Positions 8,885 to 17,686 of a stretch of 64,000 nt of DNA are shown here, piece after piece (within the stretch, counting starts at the first letter, position 1; each line of letters opens with the position of its first letter). This DNA is from Clostridiales bacterium. Its GTDB lineage: Bacteria > Bacillota > Clostridia > Christensenellales > Pumilibacteraceae. The stretch lies in the NCBI GenBank assembly GCA_015055625.1, contig SVHU01000004.1:62001-126000 (forward strand), in the 5' to 3' direction. The notes below the pieces were generated by a model. The model had not been told where the DNA came from. It ran no database searches and saw only the letters and a program-made list of their open reading frames with translations. Position numbers and translations under genes: made by a program.

Positions 8885-10498
8885 TTAGATATCTTTTCTG
8901 TTTCTTGCATAGTTAGGAAGAAGTTTGGGAGATACAAGCTTGGTATCTACGCCAGCTTCCTTAAGCTCTTTTTCGAACGCAGTAACGTGAGAAAGAGTGA
9001 GTTTTGCAAGTTTAACGTCTTTTGCAGCCTTAGCGGATTCTTTACCTGCATTTCTACCGAATACGATAATATCAAGTAAGGAGTTACCCATAAGTCTGTT
9101 TCTTCCGTGAATTCCTCCAACAGCTTCGCCTGCGACAAAGAGGTTAGGAATACCGGTCATACCGTTGGGAGCGATCTCAAGACCACCGTTTTGATAGTGA
9201 AGGGTGGGGTATACAAGGATAGGCTCTTTGCGAATATCAATGCCGTATTTAGCAAACATTCTGTACATTGCAGGGATTCTCTTCATAATAGTTCCCTCTC
9301 CGCCGATCATTTCGATCATGGGAGTATCAAGCCATACAGCCTTGCCTGTTCCGGTATTTACACCGTTATCTCTGTCAGAACATTCTCTGATAATACCAGA
9401 AGCGTTAACGTCACGAGTTTCAAGAGGATGAATATATGCTACACCGTTCTTGTTTACAAGCTGTGCGCCCAAAGAACGTACTTTTTCGGTAACGAGCGCG
9501 CCGAGAATCTGCTCGGGGAATGCTGCTCCGGTGGGATGATACTGAAGGGTATCTGCGTAAAGAAGCTTAGCGCCTGCTCTATAACCAAGAACAAGTCCGT
9601 CAGCCGTTGCGCCGTAGTGGTTAGAGGTGGGGAAGCCCTGATAATGCATTCTTCCTGCACCACCTGTTGCGATTACTACGCACTTAGCGCGAGCAACCAT
9701 AATTTCTTCAGTTTCCATGTTCATAAGAACAGCTCCGGCAACCTTGCCTTCGGTATCCTTGATAAGTTCGATTGCAGAAGTGAAGTCTACAACGGGAATA
9801 CCGCGGTTAAGAACTTCGTCACGAAGGGTACGCATAATTTCTGCGCCCGAGTAGTCCTTACAAGCGTGCATACGCTTTCTGGAAGTTCCGCCACCGTGAG
9901 TGGTTACCATTGTTCCGTCTTCGGTCTTGTCGAACTCTACGCCAAGGTGGTTAAGCCACTGAATAGCGTCGGGAGCTTCGGTAACAAGCTTGTGAACAAG
10001 TTCGGGCTTGTTAGCAAAGTGTCCGCCACCCATAACGTCGATATAATGGATAGCAGGGCTGTCGTTGGGCTTGTCTGCAGCTTGGATTCCGCCTTCTGCC
10101 ATCATGGAGTTAGCGTCACCGATACGAAGCTTGGTTACGATCATTACGTTTGCGCCTGCTTCGTGAGCTTCGATTGCAGCAGAAGAACCTGCTCCGCCAC
10201 CACCGATTACGAGAACGTCAACGTCGTATGCGGGCTTGGTAAGATCAATCTTCTTGCCCTTGATACGGGAATGAGCCTGAAGGTAAGCTGCAAGCTCGTG
10301 GGGAACCTTGTCGCCCTTGTTAACGCCTACGGTAAGGTTAACGAAGTTTTCTTCCTTATAGTCGGGATGGTACGCCTTTAAGATAGCGTCCTTCTCGTCT
10401 GCGGTCATTCTTGCGATATTGTCTTTATTGTCGAATCTTTCCTGACGGGTAGCCTCTACCTTCTTCAAAGATTCAAGTATTTCGGGATTGTGATACAT
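8885..10498 (-). CDS. frdA: Fumarate reductase flavoprotein subunit (soluble, TfrA/FrdA-like)
   Basis: The 537-residue protein should reduce fumarate to succinate at FAD. After an unusual N-terminal extension of about 90 residues comes the dinucleotide fold VLVIGGGGAGSSAA. Active-site residues are conserved: HPTG (His321), Arg341, HYQNGG (His434) and HGRNRLMGNS (Arg468). Where FrdA/SdhA carries the histidine that binds FAD covalently, the sequence reads GDANSMMAEGG, with Asn, so FAD should be non-covalent, as in methanogen thiol:fumarate reductase and NadB. AAGGAG lies 7 bases before the ATG. It follows frdB by 14 bases. No membrane-anchor genes follow. L-aspartate oxidase is less likely given frdB and the context. 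Confidence 0.9.
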   Translation of the reverse strand: MYHNPEILESLKKVEATRQERFDNKDNIARMTADEKDAILKAYHPDYKEENFVNLTVGVNKGDKVPHELAAYLQAHSRIKGKKIDLTKPAYDVDVLVIGGGGAGSSAAIEAHEAGANVMIVTKLRIGDANSMMAEGGIQAADKPNDSPAIHYIDVMGGGHFANKPELVHKLVTEAPDAIQWLNHLGVEFDKTEDGTMVTTHGGGTSRKRMHACKDYSGAEIMRTLRDEVLNRGIPVVDFTSAIELIKDTEGKVAGAVLMNMETEEIMVARAKCVVIATGGAGRMHYQGFPTSNHYGATADGLVLGYRAGAKLLYADTLQYHPTGAAFPEQILGALVTEKVRSLGAQLVNKNGVAYIHPLETRDVNASGIIRECSDRDNGVNTGTGKAVWLDTPMIEMIGGEGTIMKRIPAMYRMFAKYGIDIRKEPILVYPTLHYQNGGLEIAPNGMTGIPNLFVAGEAVGGIHGRNRLMGNSLLDIIVFGRNAGKESAKAAKDVKLAKLTLSHVTAFEKELKEAGVDTKLVSPKLLPNYARNRKDI

Positions 10499-10512
10499 AA
10501 TTTTTCTCCTTC

Positions 10513-11184
10513 TTATTTCTCGATTTCTCTGTTGTTGTAGAGTTCCTTAAGCTCTTCTAAGGGCTTTTGCATAAGAGCTTCCATAGTTGCCTTAAAGTCG
10601 CCTCTCGCGATTTCTTCTACACGAGTGTCAAGATGCTCGCAATTGGGGGCGATGTACTTTCCGGTAAGACGGCGAGCAAGCATTGCTACCTGAGGATGAG
10701 AGATGCCTGCGGGACATCCGGAAGAACAGCATCCGCACATTACGCAGTCGAAAGACTCTTCTGCGCACTTTTCGAACTCACCACGCTGAGCATAAGCAAT
10801 GTACTGCATTACGTTAAGTCCCTGAGTACATCTCTTTGTACAAGCGTTACATCCGATACAAGCGTAAATCTCGGGATAAAGTTGCATCATAATCTGTTCG
10901 GTGGGCTTTACCTTTTCGATATCGTACACCTGCTTTACAAGGGGGAAGTAAGGAAGCGTTGCAATATACATTCCTTCTTCTACCTGAGTAGAGCATGCAA
11001 GGCAAACCTTAAGCTCGGTTTCGCCCTTAATTCTATAAATGGTTGTACAAGCTCCACAGAAACCGTTACGGCATCCGCAACCTCTCAAAAGCTGATAGCC
11101 TGCATATTCCATTGCTTTCATAATTGTAAGGTTTGACGGTACTTCGTATTTCTTTCCCATCAAATAAATTGTTACCATTTCCAT
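10513..11184 (-). CDS. frdB: Fumarate reductase iron-sulfur subunit
   Basis: This 223-residue protein carries electrons to the flavoprotein. The N-terminal ferredoxin domain binds [2Fe-2S] (GCGCRNGFCGAC, then CLAC). The C-terminal half has two clusters of cysteines, CIGCNACTKRC and CVMCGCCSSGCPAG, so a [2Fe-2S] and two [4Fe-4S] centres are likely. It is much shorter than methanogen TfrB and lacks that protein's C-terminal CCG domain; the HdrB encoded in the same operon has two such domains. AGGAG is 8 bases before the ATG. It sits between flxA and frdA, suggesting it bridges the Hdr-Flx module and FrdA. Confidence 0.9.
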   Translation of the reverse strand: MEMVTIYLMGKKYEVPSNLTIMKAMEYAGYQLLRGCGCRNGFCGACTTIYRIKGETELKVCLACSTQVEEGMYIATLPYFPLVKQVYDIEKVKPTEQIMMQLYPEIYACIGCNACTKRCTQGLNVMQYIAYAQRGEFEKCAEESFDCVMCGCCSSGCPAGISHPQVAMLARRLTGKYIAPNCEHLDTRVEEIARGDFKATMEALMQKPLEELKELYNNREIEK

Positions 11185-11201
11185 TGTTTTTTCTCCTGAT
11201 A

Positions 11202-12032
11202 TTAATATTCGTTAGGAAGTTCGTCAAGCTGGTCACATCTGAATACGGGACCGTCTTTACAAACATATTTGTCGCCTACATTACATCTTCCGCACTTACC
11301 TACGCCACACTTCATACGAAGCTCCAAGGTTGTGTATACCTGCGTCTTGTCAAAGCCAAGCTTGATAAGAGAAGCAAGGGTAAACTTAATCATGATGGGA
11401 GGTCCGCAAAGTACTGCAGTTTTGTTTGTATCAAAGCCAAGCTCTTCTACAAACGCAGGTACGAAGCCAACGTGTCCGTCCCATTCGGGCTGAGGTCTGT
11501 CGATTGTAAGATGAACGTTGAAGTCGGGCTCGTTCATCCACTCTGTCTTGATTTCGTTGAAGTCTACAAGGTCATCCATAGAACGTGATCCGTATACGAT
11601 ATCTACTTTGCCGTAGTTCGCTCTATTATCTCTTATATAATTGATAACTGAACGCAAGGGCGCAAGTCCAATACCACCGGCAATGAAGAGCATATCTTTG
11701 CCCTTAAACTCGGTTTCTACGGGGAAGGGGTTGCCATAAGGTCCTCTTACGGTTACTTCCTGACCTACTTCCATTGCATGAAGCCAGGTTGTAAGGCATC
11801 CACACTTTTTAATGGAGAACTCCAAGAATTCTTTATTTGTGGGGGAAGAAGTGATAGAGAACATAGCCTCGCCAACGCCGGGGATGGAAACCATCGCACA
11901 CTGGCCGGGCTTGTGAATAAAGGGCTTTTGTCCTTCTCTGGTCACAACTCTAAACGTTTTAACGTCGGGAGTGTCTTTTCTGATGTCGGTAACTACTCCT
12001 ATAACCGGAATCAAAGTTTCTAAATCAGTCAT
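11202..12032 (-). CDS. flxA: FAD/NAD(P)H-binding oxidoreductase, Flx/AsrB type
   Basis: This 276-residue ferredoxin:NADP reductase-like subunit has an N-terminal FAD barrel (KPGQCAMVSIPG; FSITSSP), a nucleotide-binding domain (FIAGGIGLAPLRSV; VYGSR; LCGPPIM) and a C-terminal [2Fe-2S] motif, CGVGKCGRC followed by C at a spacing of eight. Such proteins bring NAD(P)H electrons into Flx-Hdr complexes; the same fold occurs in anaerobic sulfite reductase AsrB and in hydrogenase gamma subunits, but no siroheme subunit or hydrogenase gene is adjacent. It overlaps flxB by 8 bases and has GGAGG 8 bases before its ATG. NADH rather than NADPH is assumed from context. Confidence 0.85.
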   Translation of the reverse strand: MTDLETLIPVIGVVTDIRKDTPDVKTFRVVTREGQKPFIHKPGQCAMVSIPGVGEAMFSITSSPTNKEFLEFSIKKCGCLTTWLHAMEVGQEVTVRGPYGNPFPVETEFKGKDMLFIAGGIGLAPLRSVINYIRDNRANYGKVDIVYGSRSMDDLVDFNEIKTEWMNEPDFNVHLTIDRPQPEWDGHVGFVPAFVEELGFDTNKTAVLCGPPIMIKFTLASLIKLGFDKTQVYTTLELRMKCGVGKCGRCNVGDKYVCKDGPVFRCDQLDELPNEY

Positions 12033-13059
12033 TGTTCTTACCTCCGATCGTCTTTATTACTTTGGCAATATTCATAGAGATGGGGCACTTCTTAACGCAT
12101 CTTCCGCATCCTACGCACGAATAAATACCTTCGTTGTTGGAGGGATAGTATACAAGCTTGTGCATAAATCTCTGTCTGAAACGCTGAAGCTGGAAGTTAC
12201 GGGAATTGCCGTGCGCCATTCTTGTAAAGTCCGCGTACATGCAAGAGTCCCAACAACGGAATCTCTTTACGCCGTCGTTCGTCTTAAAGTCTTTAATGTC
12301 ATAACACTGACAGGTAGGACATACGAACGTACAAGAACCACAACCTAAGCAAGCCTCGGAAAGCTCTTCCCACTTAGCGTCGTTGAAAAGCTCGTTAAGC
12401 TTGTCGGGAGTGAAAGCAGAAAGATCAACGTTTGCATAAGGAAGCTTAGCCAAAATTTCTTTGGTATTCTTCTTTTGCTCGTCAATTTTCGCTTCGTCAT
12501 TATTATCAGCTTGAGCGAACAAATCCTTAACTGCATCGGTAAGCGCATTACCTTTGTCGGTATTTGCATTCCAATAAAGGAAACCGTCAGCAATGTAAGT
12601 GGTTACGTCGCCAAGAGGATTGGTTGCGTCAATTCCAAAAGCGGAACAGAAGCAACTTTCTTCGGGACGAGAGCAAGCAAGCGTTACGATTACGCCCTTT
12701 TCTCTCTTTGCCTTGTAGTAGGTATCAATGGGATCAACAAGGAACACTCTGTCAAGGATTTCGAAGGAACGGTAGTCGCAAGCGCGTACACCGAACAATA
12801 CGAAAGGCTCAACGTTTTCTCTGATATCAATGATATTAATCTTCTTTCCTTCGGTCTTGAATTTCATAAGATCTTCAGCTTGTGGGAAGAAAGAATCTTT
12901 TGCGCTCTTTACGGTCTGAACGGTAAGATTAACTTCTGCGCCGTCTTCGTACTTTGCGAAATTGGTTTCGCCTGCAACGGTAACGGGCAATACAAGATCG
13001 GTTGAAGAAGAGATCTTAGCGAACAAATCATTAAGTTTATTAAGTTCGATTTTTAACAT
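12025..13059 (-). CDS. flxB: 4Fe-4S dicluster protein, Flx/AsrA-like
   Basis: The 344-residue protein resembles the beta subunit of sulfite reductase and sulfhydrogenase. The N-terminal half contains PFVLFGVRACDYRSFEILD, a motif typical of that family, and TLACSRPEESCFCS. The C-terminal half holds two ferredoxin-type sites, CLGCGSCTFVCPTCQC and CVGCGRCVKKCP. It would pass electrons between the flavin subunit and the Hdr core. The start follows directly on the flxC stop (TAA then ATG), with AAGGAGG 8 bases upstream, so the genes are translationally coupled. The letter is assigned by family and order, not by a database match. Confidence 0.8.
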   Translation of the reverse strand: MLKIELNKLNDLFAKISSSTDLVLPVTVAGETNFAKYEDGAEVNLTVQTVKSAKDSFFPQAEDLMKFKTEGKKINIIDIRENVEPFVLFGVRACDYRSFEILDRVFLVDPIDTYYKAKREKGVIVTLACSRPEESCFCSAFGIDATNPLGDVTTYIADGFLYWNANTDKGNALTDAVKDLFAQADNNDEAKIDEQKKNTKEILAKLPYANVDLSAFTPDKLNELFNDAKWEELSEACLGCGSCTFVCPTCQCYDIKDFKTNDGVKRFRCWDSCMYADFTRMAHGNSRNFQLQRFRQRFMHKLVYYPSNNEGIYSCVGCGRCVKKCPISMNIAKVIKTIGGKNND

Positions 13060-14043
13060 TTATTTACCCTCCTTCAAGTTAGAGCCGGGCTCGATATCCG
13101 ATGTTGTAAAGGAAGTAAGGGGCGCTTTACTTTCAGTATCCGCACCTGCCTGATACTCACCGTAGAACTCGTTGATATCCTTGATATACTTACGGTTGAT
13201 GAGGTGAAGAGGAATGTTTTGAGGACATACTCTGCTACACTCACCACAGTCGGTACATCTTCCAGTTACGTGGAAAGAACGAATGATATGGAAAAGCTTC
13301 TCCTCGAACTTGTCTGCATTTGCTTTAGCGTCAACACCGGATTCGGGGTTGTCGAATACGCACTTAGTGCAAGTGCAAGCAGGACAAACGTTTCTACAAG
13401 CATTACAACGAATACACTTAGAAAGTTCGCTCTTCCAGAATGCAAATCTCTCGTCAGCGGTCATAGCTTCGAGCTCTGCCACTTTAGAGAATCTCTTCAT
13501 AGAATCTGCTTCAGCCATTTCGTTTACGATAATAAGCTCGTCATAAGCAACATGCTTCTTGCTCTTGCAGGAAAGGCACTTTTCGAGCATTACTTCGCCA
13601 CGAACTACGGTCTTGTCGCCGTAAATACTCTTTACGGTAACTTCTTCGCCGTTCTCTTCAAGTCCAACTACGCCGTCAATACCTTTTGCTTTGATAGCTT
13701 CGATGGAAAGATGGCCCTGACATTCAATACCTACGATATAGATATTATCCTTGTTTACTCTGTGCTCTTTTACAAGCTGATTAAAACTGTATGTATCACA
13801 AGGCTTGAGGAAAACAAGAATTTTTCCTTCGTTTTTACGCTCTTTTACAAGATATTTGGAGAGGTTTGCTCCACAAAAACTGTTGTAAACAAAGCTTTTT
13901 TCAATTTCTTCTTTGCTATTGAAGATTGCAGGAGTGTTATCATAGTAGAAATCACCTGCAGTCCAACCGAGTACTCTGTTAACACTTCCGTTTTCAAGCA
14001 ACTCGATTGCTTTAGCCTTCATAAGGTTTTCTAATCTTTGCAT
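13060..14043 (-). CDS. flxC: 4Fe-4S dicluster protein, Flx subunit with FrhB/FdhB-like N-terminus
   Basis: This 327-residue protein has an N-terminal domain containing CGANLSKYLV and FLKPCDTYSFNQLVKE, as in the F420-hydrogenase/formate-dehydrogenase beta family, and CLSCKSKKHVAYDE. Two ferredoxin sites follow: CIRCNACRNVCPACTCTKC and CTDCGECSRVCP. A longer frame exists, but GGAGG is 7 bases before the ATG at 14043, so that start is used; it overlaps the flxD end by 13 bases. The pair flxB/flxC looks like an ancient duplication with different N-termini. It is probably an electron-transfer subunit of the Flx-Hdr complex. Confidence 0.8.
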   Translation of the reverse strand: MQRLENLMKAKAIELLENGSVNRVLGWTAGDFYYDNTPAIFNSKEEIEKSFVYNSFCGANLSKYLVKERKNEGKILVFLKPCDTYSFNQLVKEHRVNKDNIYIVGIECQGHLSIEAIKAKGIDGVVGLEENGEEVTVKSIYGDKTVVRGEVMLEKCLSCKSKKHVAYDELIIVNEMAEADSMKRFSKVAELEAMTADERFAFWKSELSKCIRCNACRNVCPACTCTKCVFDNPESGVDAKANADKFEEKLFHIIRSFHVTGRCTDCGECSRVCPQNIPLHLINRKYIKDINEFYGEYQAGADTESKAPLTSFTTSDIEPGSNLKEGK

Positions 14044-14471
14044 CTTAAATCCTCCAATCTCTTGTTTTCGCCGAGTTCGCAAATTTTGGAAGCGAATTCG
14101 TTCATAACGGTAGAGAACTTAACGCCTTCTGCAGCAGATACCCATTCAACACGGGTTCTTTCCTTTTCGATACCAAGATAATCAAGCATATCGAAAAGAA
14201 GAGTCATTCTTCTTCTTGCGTAGTAGTTACCGGTAGTATAGTGGCAGTCGCCGGGATGGCATCCACACATAATAACACCGTCAGCTCCACGCTGGAAAGC
14301 TTTGAGTATGAACATTGGGTTTACTCTGCACGAGCAAGGCACTCTGATAATCTTTACGTTTGCAGGGTAAGAAAGTCTGCTACTTCCCGCAAGGTCTGCA
14401 CCTGCATACGAACACCAGTTACAGCAGAAAGCCACGATAAGGGGCTGATATTCTTTATTTATCTCTTGCAT
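14031..14471 (-). CDS. flxD: MvhD/FlxD-family [2Fe-2S] electron-transfer subunit
   Basis: This 146-residue protein has the family cysteine signature FCCNWCSYAGAD near residue 15, then VPCSCRV and GCHPGDCHY. In methanogens MvhD links the hydrogenase to HdrA; in bacteria FlxD links the NAD(P)H module to HdrA. It overlaps the hdrA 3' end by 13 bases and flxC by 13 bases, and GGAGG lies 10 bases before its ATG inside hdrA. That tight overlap supports equal production with HdrA, to which this family binds. Confidence 0.9.
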   Translation of the reverse strand: MQEINKEYQPLIVAFCCNWCSYAGADLAGSSRLSYPANVKIIRVPCSCRVNPMFILKAFQRGADGVIMCGCHPGDCHYTTGNYYARRRMTLLFDMLDYLGIEKERTRVEWVSAAEGVKFSTVMNEFASKICELGENKRLEDLRCKD

Positions 14472-16450
14472 ACTGCTTCTACCTCCGCCATAATCTGTTT
14501 TGTTGTAAAGCCTTTAAGGTCGATTGCACCACTAGGACAAGCTACTGTACAAGCTCCACAACCCTGACATACTGCTTCGTTAACCGATGCTACTCTTCTA
14601 ACTTCAGTCTTTCCACCACCAAGACGGAATTCCTTGTCAACGTAAGTAATAGCGCCGTAAGGACAAACGTTTGCGCAAGTTCCGCAACCGATACACATAC
14701 TATCGTCGGAAATAGATACGCAAGGATTGCACTTAAGCTTGTCTTTAGCCAAAAGTCCGATAACCTTTGCCGCGCACGCAGACGCCTGCGATACGGTTTC
14801 GGGAATATCCTTAGGTCCTTGACACATACCCGAAAGGAAGATACCAGCCGTGGGGCTTTCTACGGGACGAAGCTTTGCGTGAGCTTCGGTAAGGAAGTTG
14901 TTAGTATCGATAGAAGTTGTAAGAAGCGTTGCTATCTTACGAACGGAAGGTTCGGGTTCGATAGCTGCAGCAAGAACTACAAGGTCAGAAGCGATCGTGA
15001 TCTGTTCGTTAGAAAGAAGATCGGAGCCTTGAACCATAAGTTTGCCATTTTCATTATATACTTTACCAACCATACCCTTGATATAGTCTACGTCATACTG
15101 CTCTACTGCTCTGCGGTAGAATTCGTCGTAGTTCTTTCCGGGAGTACGTATATCTATATAGAATACGTGAACTTCGGTATCGGGATATTTTTCTCTGATA
15201 AGCATTGCGTGCTTTGCAGTATACATACAGCAAATCTTAGAACAATAGGGCTTACCACATCCGGAAATATCTCTACTTCCCACACACTGAATAAAGGTGA
15301 TAACGTGAGGATGAGTATTATCGGAAGGACGAAGAAGAGTTCCCTTGGTAGGACCAGCCGCATTCATAAGACGCTCAAGCTCTAAAGAAGTGATAACGTC
15401 TTTATTATCAGCATATCCGTACTCGTTAAAGTACTTAAGGTCTGCAATCTTAAATCCTGTTGCTACAACGATAGCGCCGTAGTTTCTCTCAACAAAAGAA
15501 TCCTGCTGAGTATAATCGATAGCCTTAGCTTCACACTTCATAGAGCAAAGTCCACACTTACCGGTCTTAAGCTTTATACACTGCTCGGGATCAATAACAG
15601 CAACGTTGGGGATTGCCTGAGCGAAAGGAATATAGGCTGCAGGACGGTTGTTAAGATTCATATTGAACTCGTTAAGTCCCTTCTTAGAAGGACAAACGCT
15701 CATACAAATTCCGCAACCAGTACACTTCTTTTCATCTATGTATCTAGCCTTTTTGCGAATCTTTACGGTAAAGTTACCTACAAAGCCCTTAACTTCTTCT
15801 ACCTCAGAGTATGAAAGGATATCAATCTTTTCATTCTGAGCGCAATCTACCATCTTGGGGGTAAGAATACAAGCCGCACAGTCGAGCGTGGGGAAAGTTT
15901 TGTCAAGTTGAGCCATTCTTCCACCGATAGTGGGACGCTGTTCTACGATATCAACTTCATATCCAGCCTCTGCAATATCAAGCGCGGTCTGAATACCCGC
16001 AATACCTCCACCGATTACAAGAGCACGCTTAGTTACACCTGTTTCTCCTGCAGTAAGAGGAGTGTTAAGTAAAAGCTTTGCAATTGCAGTTCTACCCAAA
16101 ATAATTGCCTTAACGGTTGCTTCTTCGATATCCTTATGAATCCAAGAAACTTGCTCACGAATGTTTGCAATTTCAACCATATAGGGGTTAAGACCTGCAC
16201 TTTCTGCTGTCTTACGGAAAGTTGCTTCGTGCATTCTGGGAGAGCAAGAGCAAACTACAATACCCGTAAGTCCATGTTCTTTTATAGCGGTTTTAATCAG
16301 TTGCTGTCCATTTTCAGAACACATATACTGATAGTCTGCAGAGTATACTACACCGGGCTCCTGACCAAGCGTTTCAGCTACTCTTTTGACATCAACCGTT
16401 GCGGCTATATTGCTGCCGCACCAGCATACAAATACACCAATTCTTTGCAT
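14459..16450 (-). CDS. hdrA: Heterodisulfide reductase subunit A, electron-bifurcating flavoprotein
   Basis: This 663-residue protein is full length for HdrA. The N-terminal domain has the iron-sulfur cysteines (VFVCWCG, MCSENG, VVCSCSPRMHE). The FAD fold begins RALVIGGGIAGIQTAL near residue 142, with GGRMAQLDKTFPTLDC. Inserted cysteine sets are CTGCGICMSVCP and CIKLKTGKCGLCSMKC. The C-terminus has two ferredoxin motifs, CIGCGTCANVCP and CQGCGACTVACP, the usual route to free ferredoxin. HdrA carries the bifurcating FAD. Here it should split NADH electrons between ferredoxin and a high-potential acceptor. It lies between hdrC and flxD, with AGGAA 9 bases before the ATG. Confidence 0.92.
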   Translation of the reverse strand: MQRIGVFVCWCGSNIAATVDVKRVAETLGQEPGVVYSADYQYMCSENGQQLIKTAIKEHGLTGIVVCSCSPRMHEATFRKTAESAGLNPYMVEIANIREQVSWIHKDIEEATVKAIILGRTAIAKLLLNTPLTAGETGVTKRALVIGGGIAGIQTALDIAEAGYEVDIVEQRPTIGGRMAQLDKTFPTLDCAACILTPKMVDCAQNEKIDILSYSEVEEVKGFVGNFTVKIRKKARYIDEKKCTGCGICMSVCPSKKGLNEFNMNLNNRPAAYIPFAQAIPNVAVIDPEQCIKLKTGKCGLCSMKCEAKAIDYTQQDSFVERNYGAIVVATGFKIADLKYFNEYGYADNKDVITSLELERLMNAAGPTKGTLLRPSDNTHPHVITFIQCVGSRDISGCGKPYCSKICCMYTAKHAMLIREKYPDTEVHVFYIDIRTPGKNYDEFYRRAVEQYDVDYIKGMVGKVYNENGKLMVQGSDLLSNEQITIASDLVVLAAAIEPEPSVRKIATLLTTSIDTNNFLTEAHAKLRPVESPTAGIFLSGMCQGPKDIPETVSQASACAAKVIGLLAKDKLKCNPCVSISDDSMCIGCGTCANVCPYGAITYVDKEFRLGGGKTEVRRVASVNEAVCQGCGACTVACPSGAIDLKGFTTKQIMAEVEAVCKR

Positions 16451-16468
16451 TTTGTCACTTCCTATATA

Positions 16469-16852
16469 TTATCTATTGTACTTTCTAAACGCGCTTACAA
16501 GAATCTGCTGAGGGAACTCAGGATCCACAAACTGGGGAACGTCCTCTGCCTTCAACTGATTTTGACCTTGTACTCTGATTACGGATTCTCTTACTGCCTC
16601 GATAACAGCAGCGGGAGCTACGCCTCTGGGGCATCTTTCCACACACGCCATACAAGAGAGGCAATACCAAATAGATTTGCTTTCCAAAAGCTTATCCGTT
16701 TGTCCTTTTGCTATAAGCGACACGAATTGATGAGGCTTAATATCCATACTATCAAACATAGGACATCTTCCAGAACACTTACCGCATTTCATACACTGCT
16801 TAGCGTTCGTTCCACTCAATTCGCTGATAATTTTAGCCTGTTCGTTATTCAT
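16469..16852 (-). CDS. hdrC: Heterodisulfide reductase subunit C
   Basis: This 127-residue iron-sulfur protein holds two [4Fe-4S] sites: CMKCGKCSGRCP (Cys20-30) and CLSCMACVERCP (Cys64-74). It wires HdrA to HdrB. A start five codons upstream overlaps the hdrB stop, but GAGGT sits 6 bases before the ATG at 16852, which is preferred. Length and motif spacing match archaeal and bacterial HdrC. It is part of the hdrB-hdrC-hdrA gene set, read in that order. Confidence 0.9.
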   Translation of the reverse strand: MNNEQAKIISELSGTNAKQCMKCGKCSGRCPMFDSMDIKPHQFVSLIAKGQTDKLLESKSIWYCLSCMACVERCPRGVAPAAVIEAVRESVIRVQGQNQLKAEDVPQFVDPEFPQQILVSAFRKYNR

Positions 16853-16866
16853 AGTGCTACCTCGCA

Positions 16867-17664
16867 TTAAATTAAGCCAAGAGCTTGAGCAAGCAACTCG
16901 GTCAAATATTTAACGGGCAACGAACCGTCGCTATTGTGGTTAAGATTATACCAACAAGCGGGGCAAGCGGTGATAAGCATATCTGCACCGTTTGCTTTTG
17001 CGTTATTTACGATTCTATTTGCCGTCTTTTTAACAACTTCCTTATCCTTCAACGATACATACGCTCCGCAACATTCGTTTCTCATTGCGTATATAACGGG
17101 TGTTGCTCCGATTGCCTTGATAAAATCTTCTAAAATCGTGGGATTTTCGGGATTATCAAATTGAAGTACAGAGCTGGGACGGAGAAGCAAACATCCATAG
17201 TAAGCGCCGATCTTAACTCCCTTTAATGGGTTTACAACCTTTGCTTTAAGGTTTGCCCAACCAACGGTATCACGAAGCATTTCGAGATAGTGAATAACTT
17301 CCGTTTCTCCGTTATACTCTTCGCCTTCAGCAAAATAGCCGTTAGCTTTGAGATAGTTGTTAGCCTTAAGATTGATGTTTTCGTCATTCTTCATATCATT
17401 GTTTACACGCTTGATAACGTTATAACAAGCTGAACAAAGAGTAAGAAGCTTTCCGTCCTGCTTCTTAGCGCTGTCAAGCGCTCTTACTGCGGACAACTTA
17501 CGAGCGATTTCGTCCTTAGATTGGGGATAAACCGCACCGCAACACTGCCAATTCTCGATTTCTTCCATATCGATTCCAAGCGCTTCAGCGCACTTTCTCG
17601 CATAGATATCGAGGTCTTTTCCTTGTGTTTTGAGGGTACAACCCGGATAATAACTGAATTTCAT
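16867..17664 (-). CDS. hdrB: Heterodisulfide reductase subunit B with two CCG domains
   Basis: The 265-residue protein has two complete CCG domains: Cys9, Cys41-Cys42-Gly43, Cys77/Cys80, and Cys158, Cys198-Cys199-Gly200, Cys234/Cys237. In methanogens each binds a noncubane [4Fe-4S] cluster that reduces the CoM-CoB disulfide. No such cofactor is expected in this organism, so the natural acceptor is another disulfide or, by context, the fumarate reductase FrdAB; that is inference. It opens the hdr block, 22 bases after fumC, with AAGGAA 8 bases before its ATG. Confidence 0.9.
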   Translation of the reverse strand: MKFSYYPGCTLKTQGKDLDIYARKCAEALGIDMEEIENWQCCGAVYPQSKDEIARKLSAVRALDSAKKQDGKLLTLCSACYNVIKRVNNDMKNDENINLKANNYLKANGYFAEGEEYNGETEVIHYLEMLRDTVGWANLKAKVVNPLKGVKIGAYYGCLLLRPSSVLQFDNPENPTILEDFIKAIGATPVIYAMRNECCGAYVSLKDKEVVKKTANRIVNNAKANGADMLITACPACWYNLNHNSDGSLPVKYLTELLAQALGLI

Positions 17665-17686
17665 CTTTGTATTTCCTTAATATATA

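Noticed and set aside
9107-10381. Long open frame on the plus strand opposite frdA
   Set aside because: It mirrors the codon structure of frdA, has no ribosome site, no recognisable domain and lies wholly antisense to a certain gene.
11202-13059. Anaerobic sulfite reductase AsrAB
   Set aside because: The subunits have AsrA- and AsrB-like folds, but there is no AsrC siroheme subunit, and the hdr, flx and frd genes around them indicate an Flx module.
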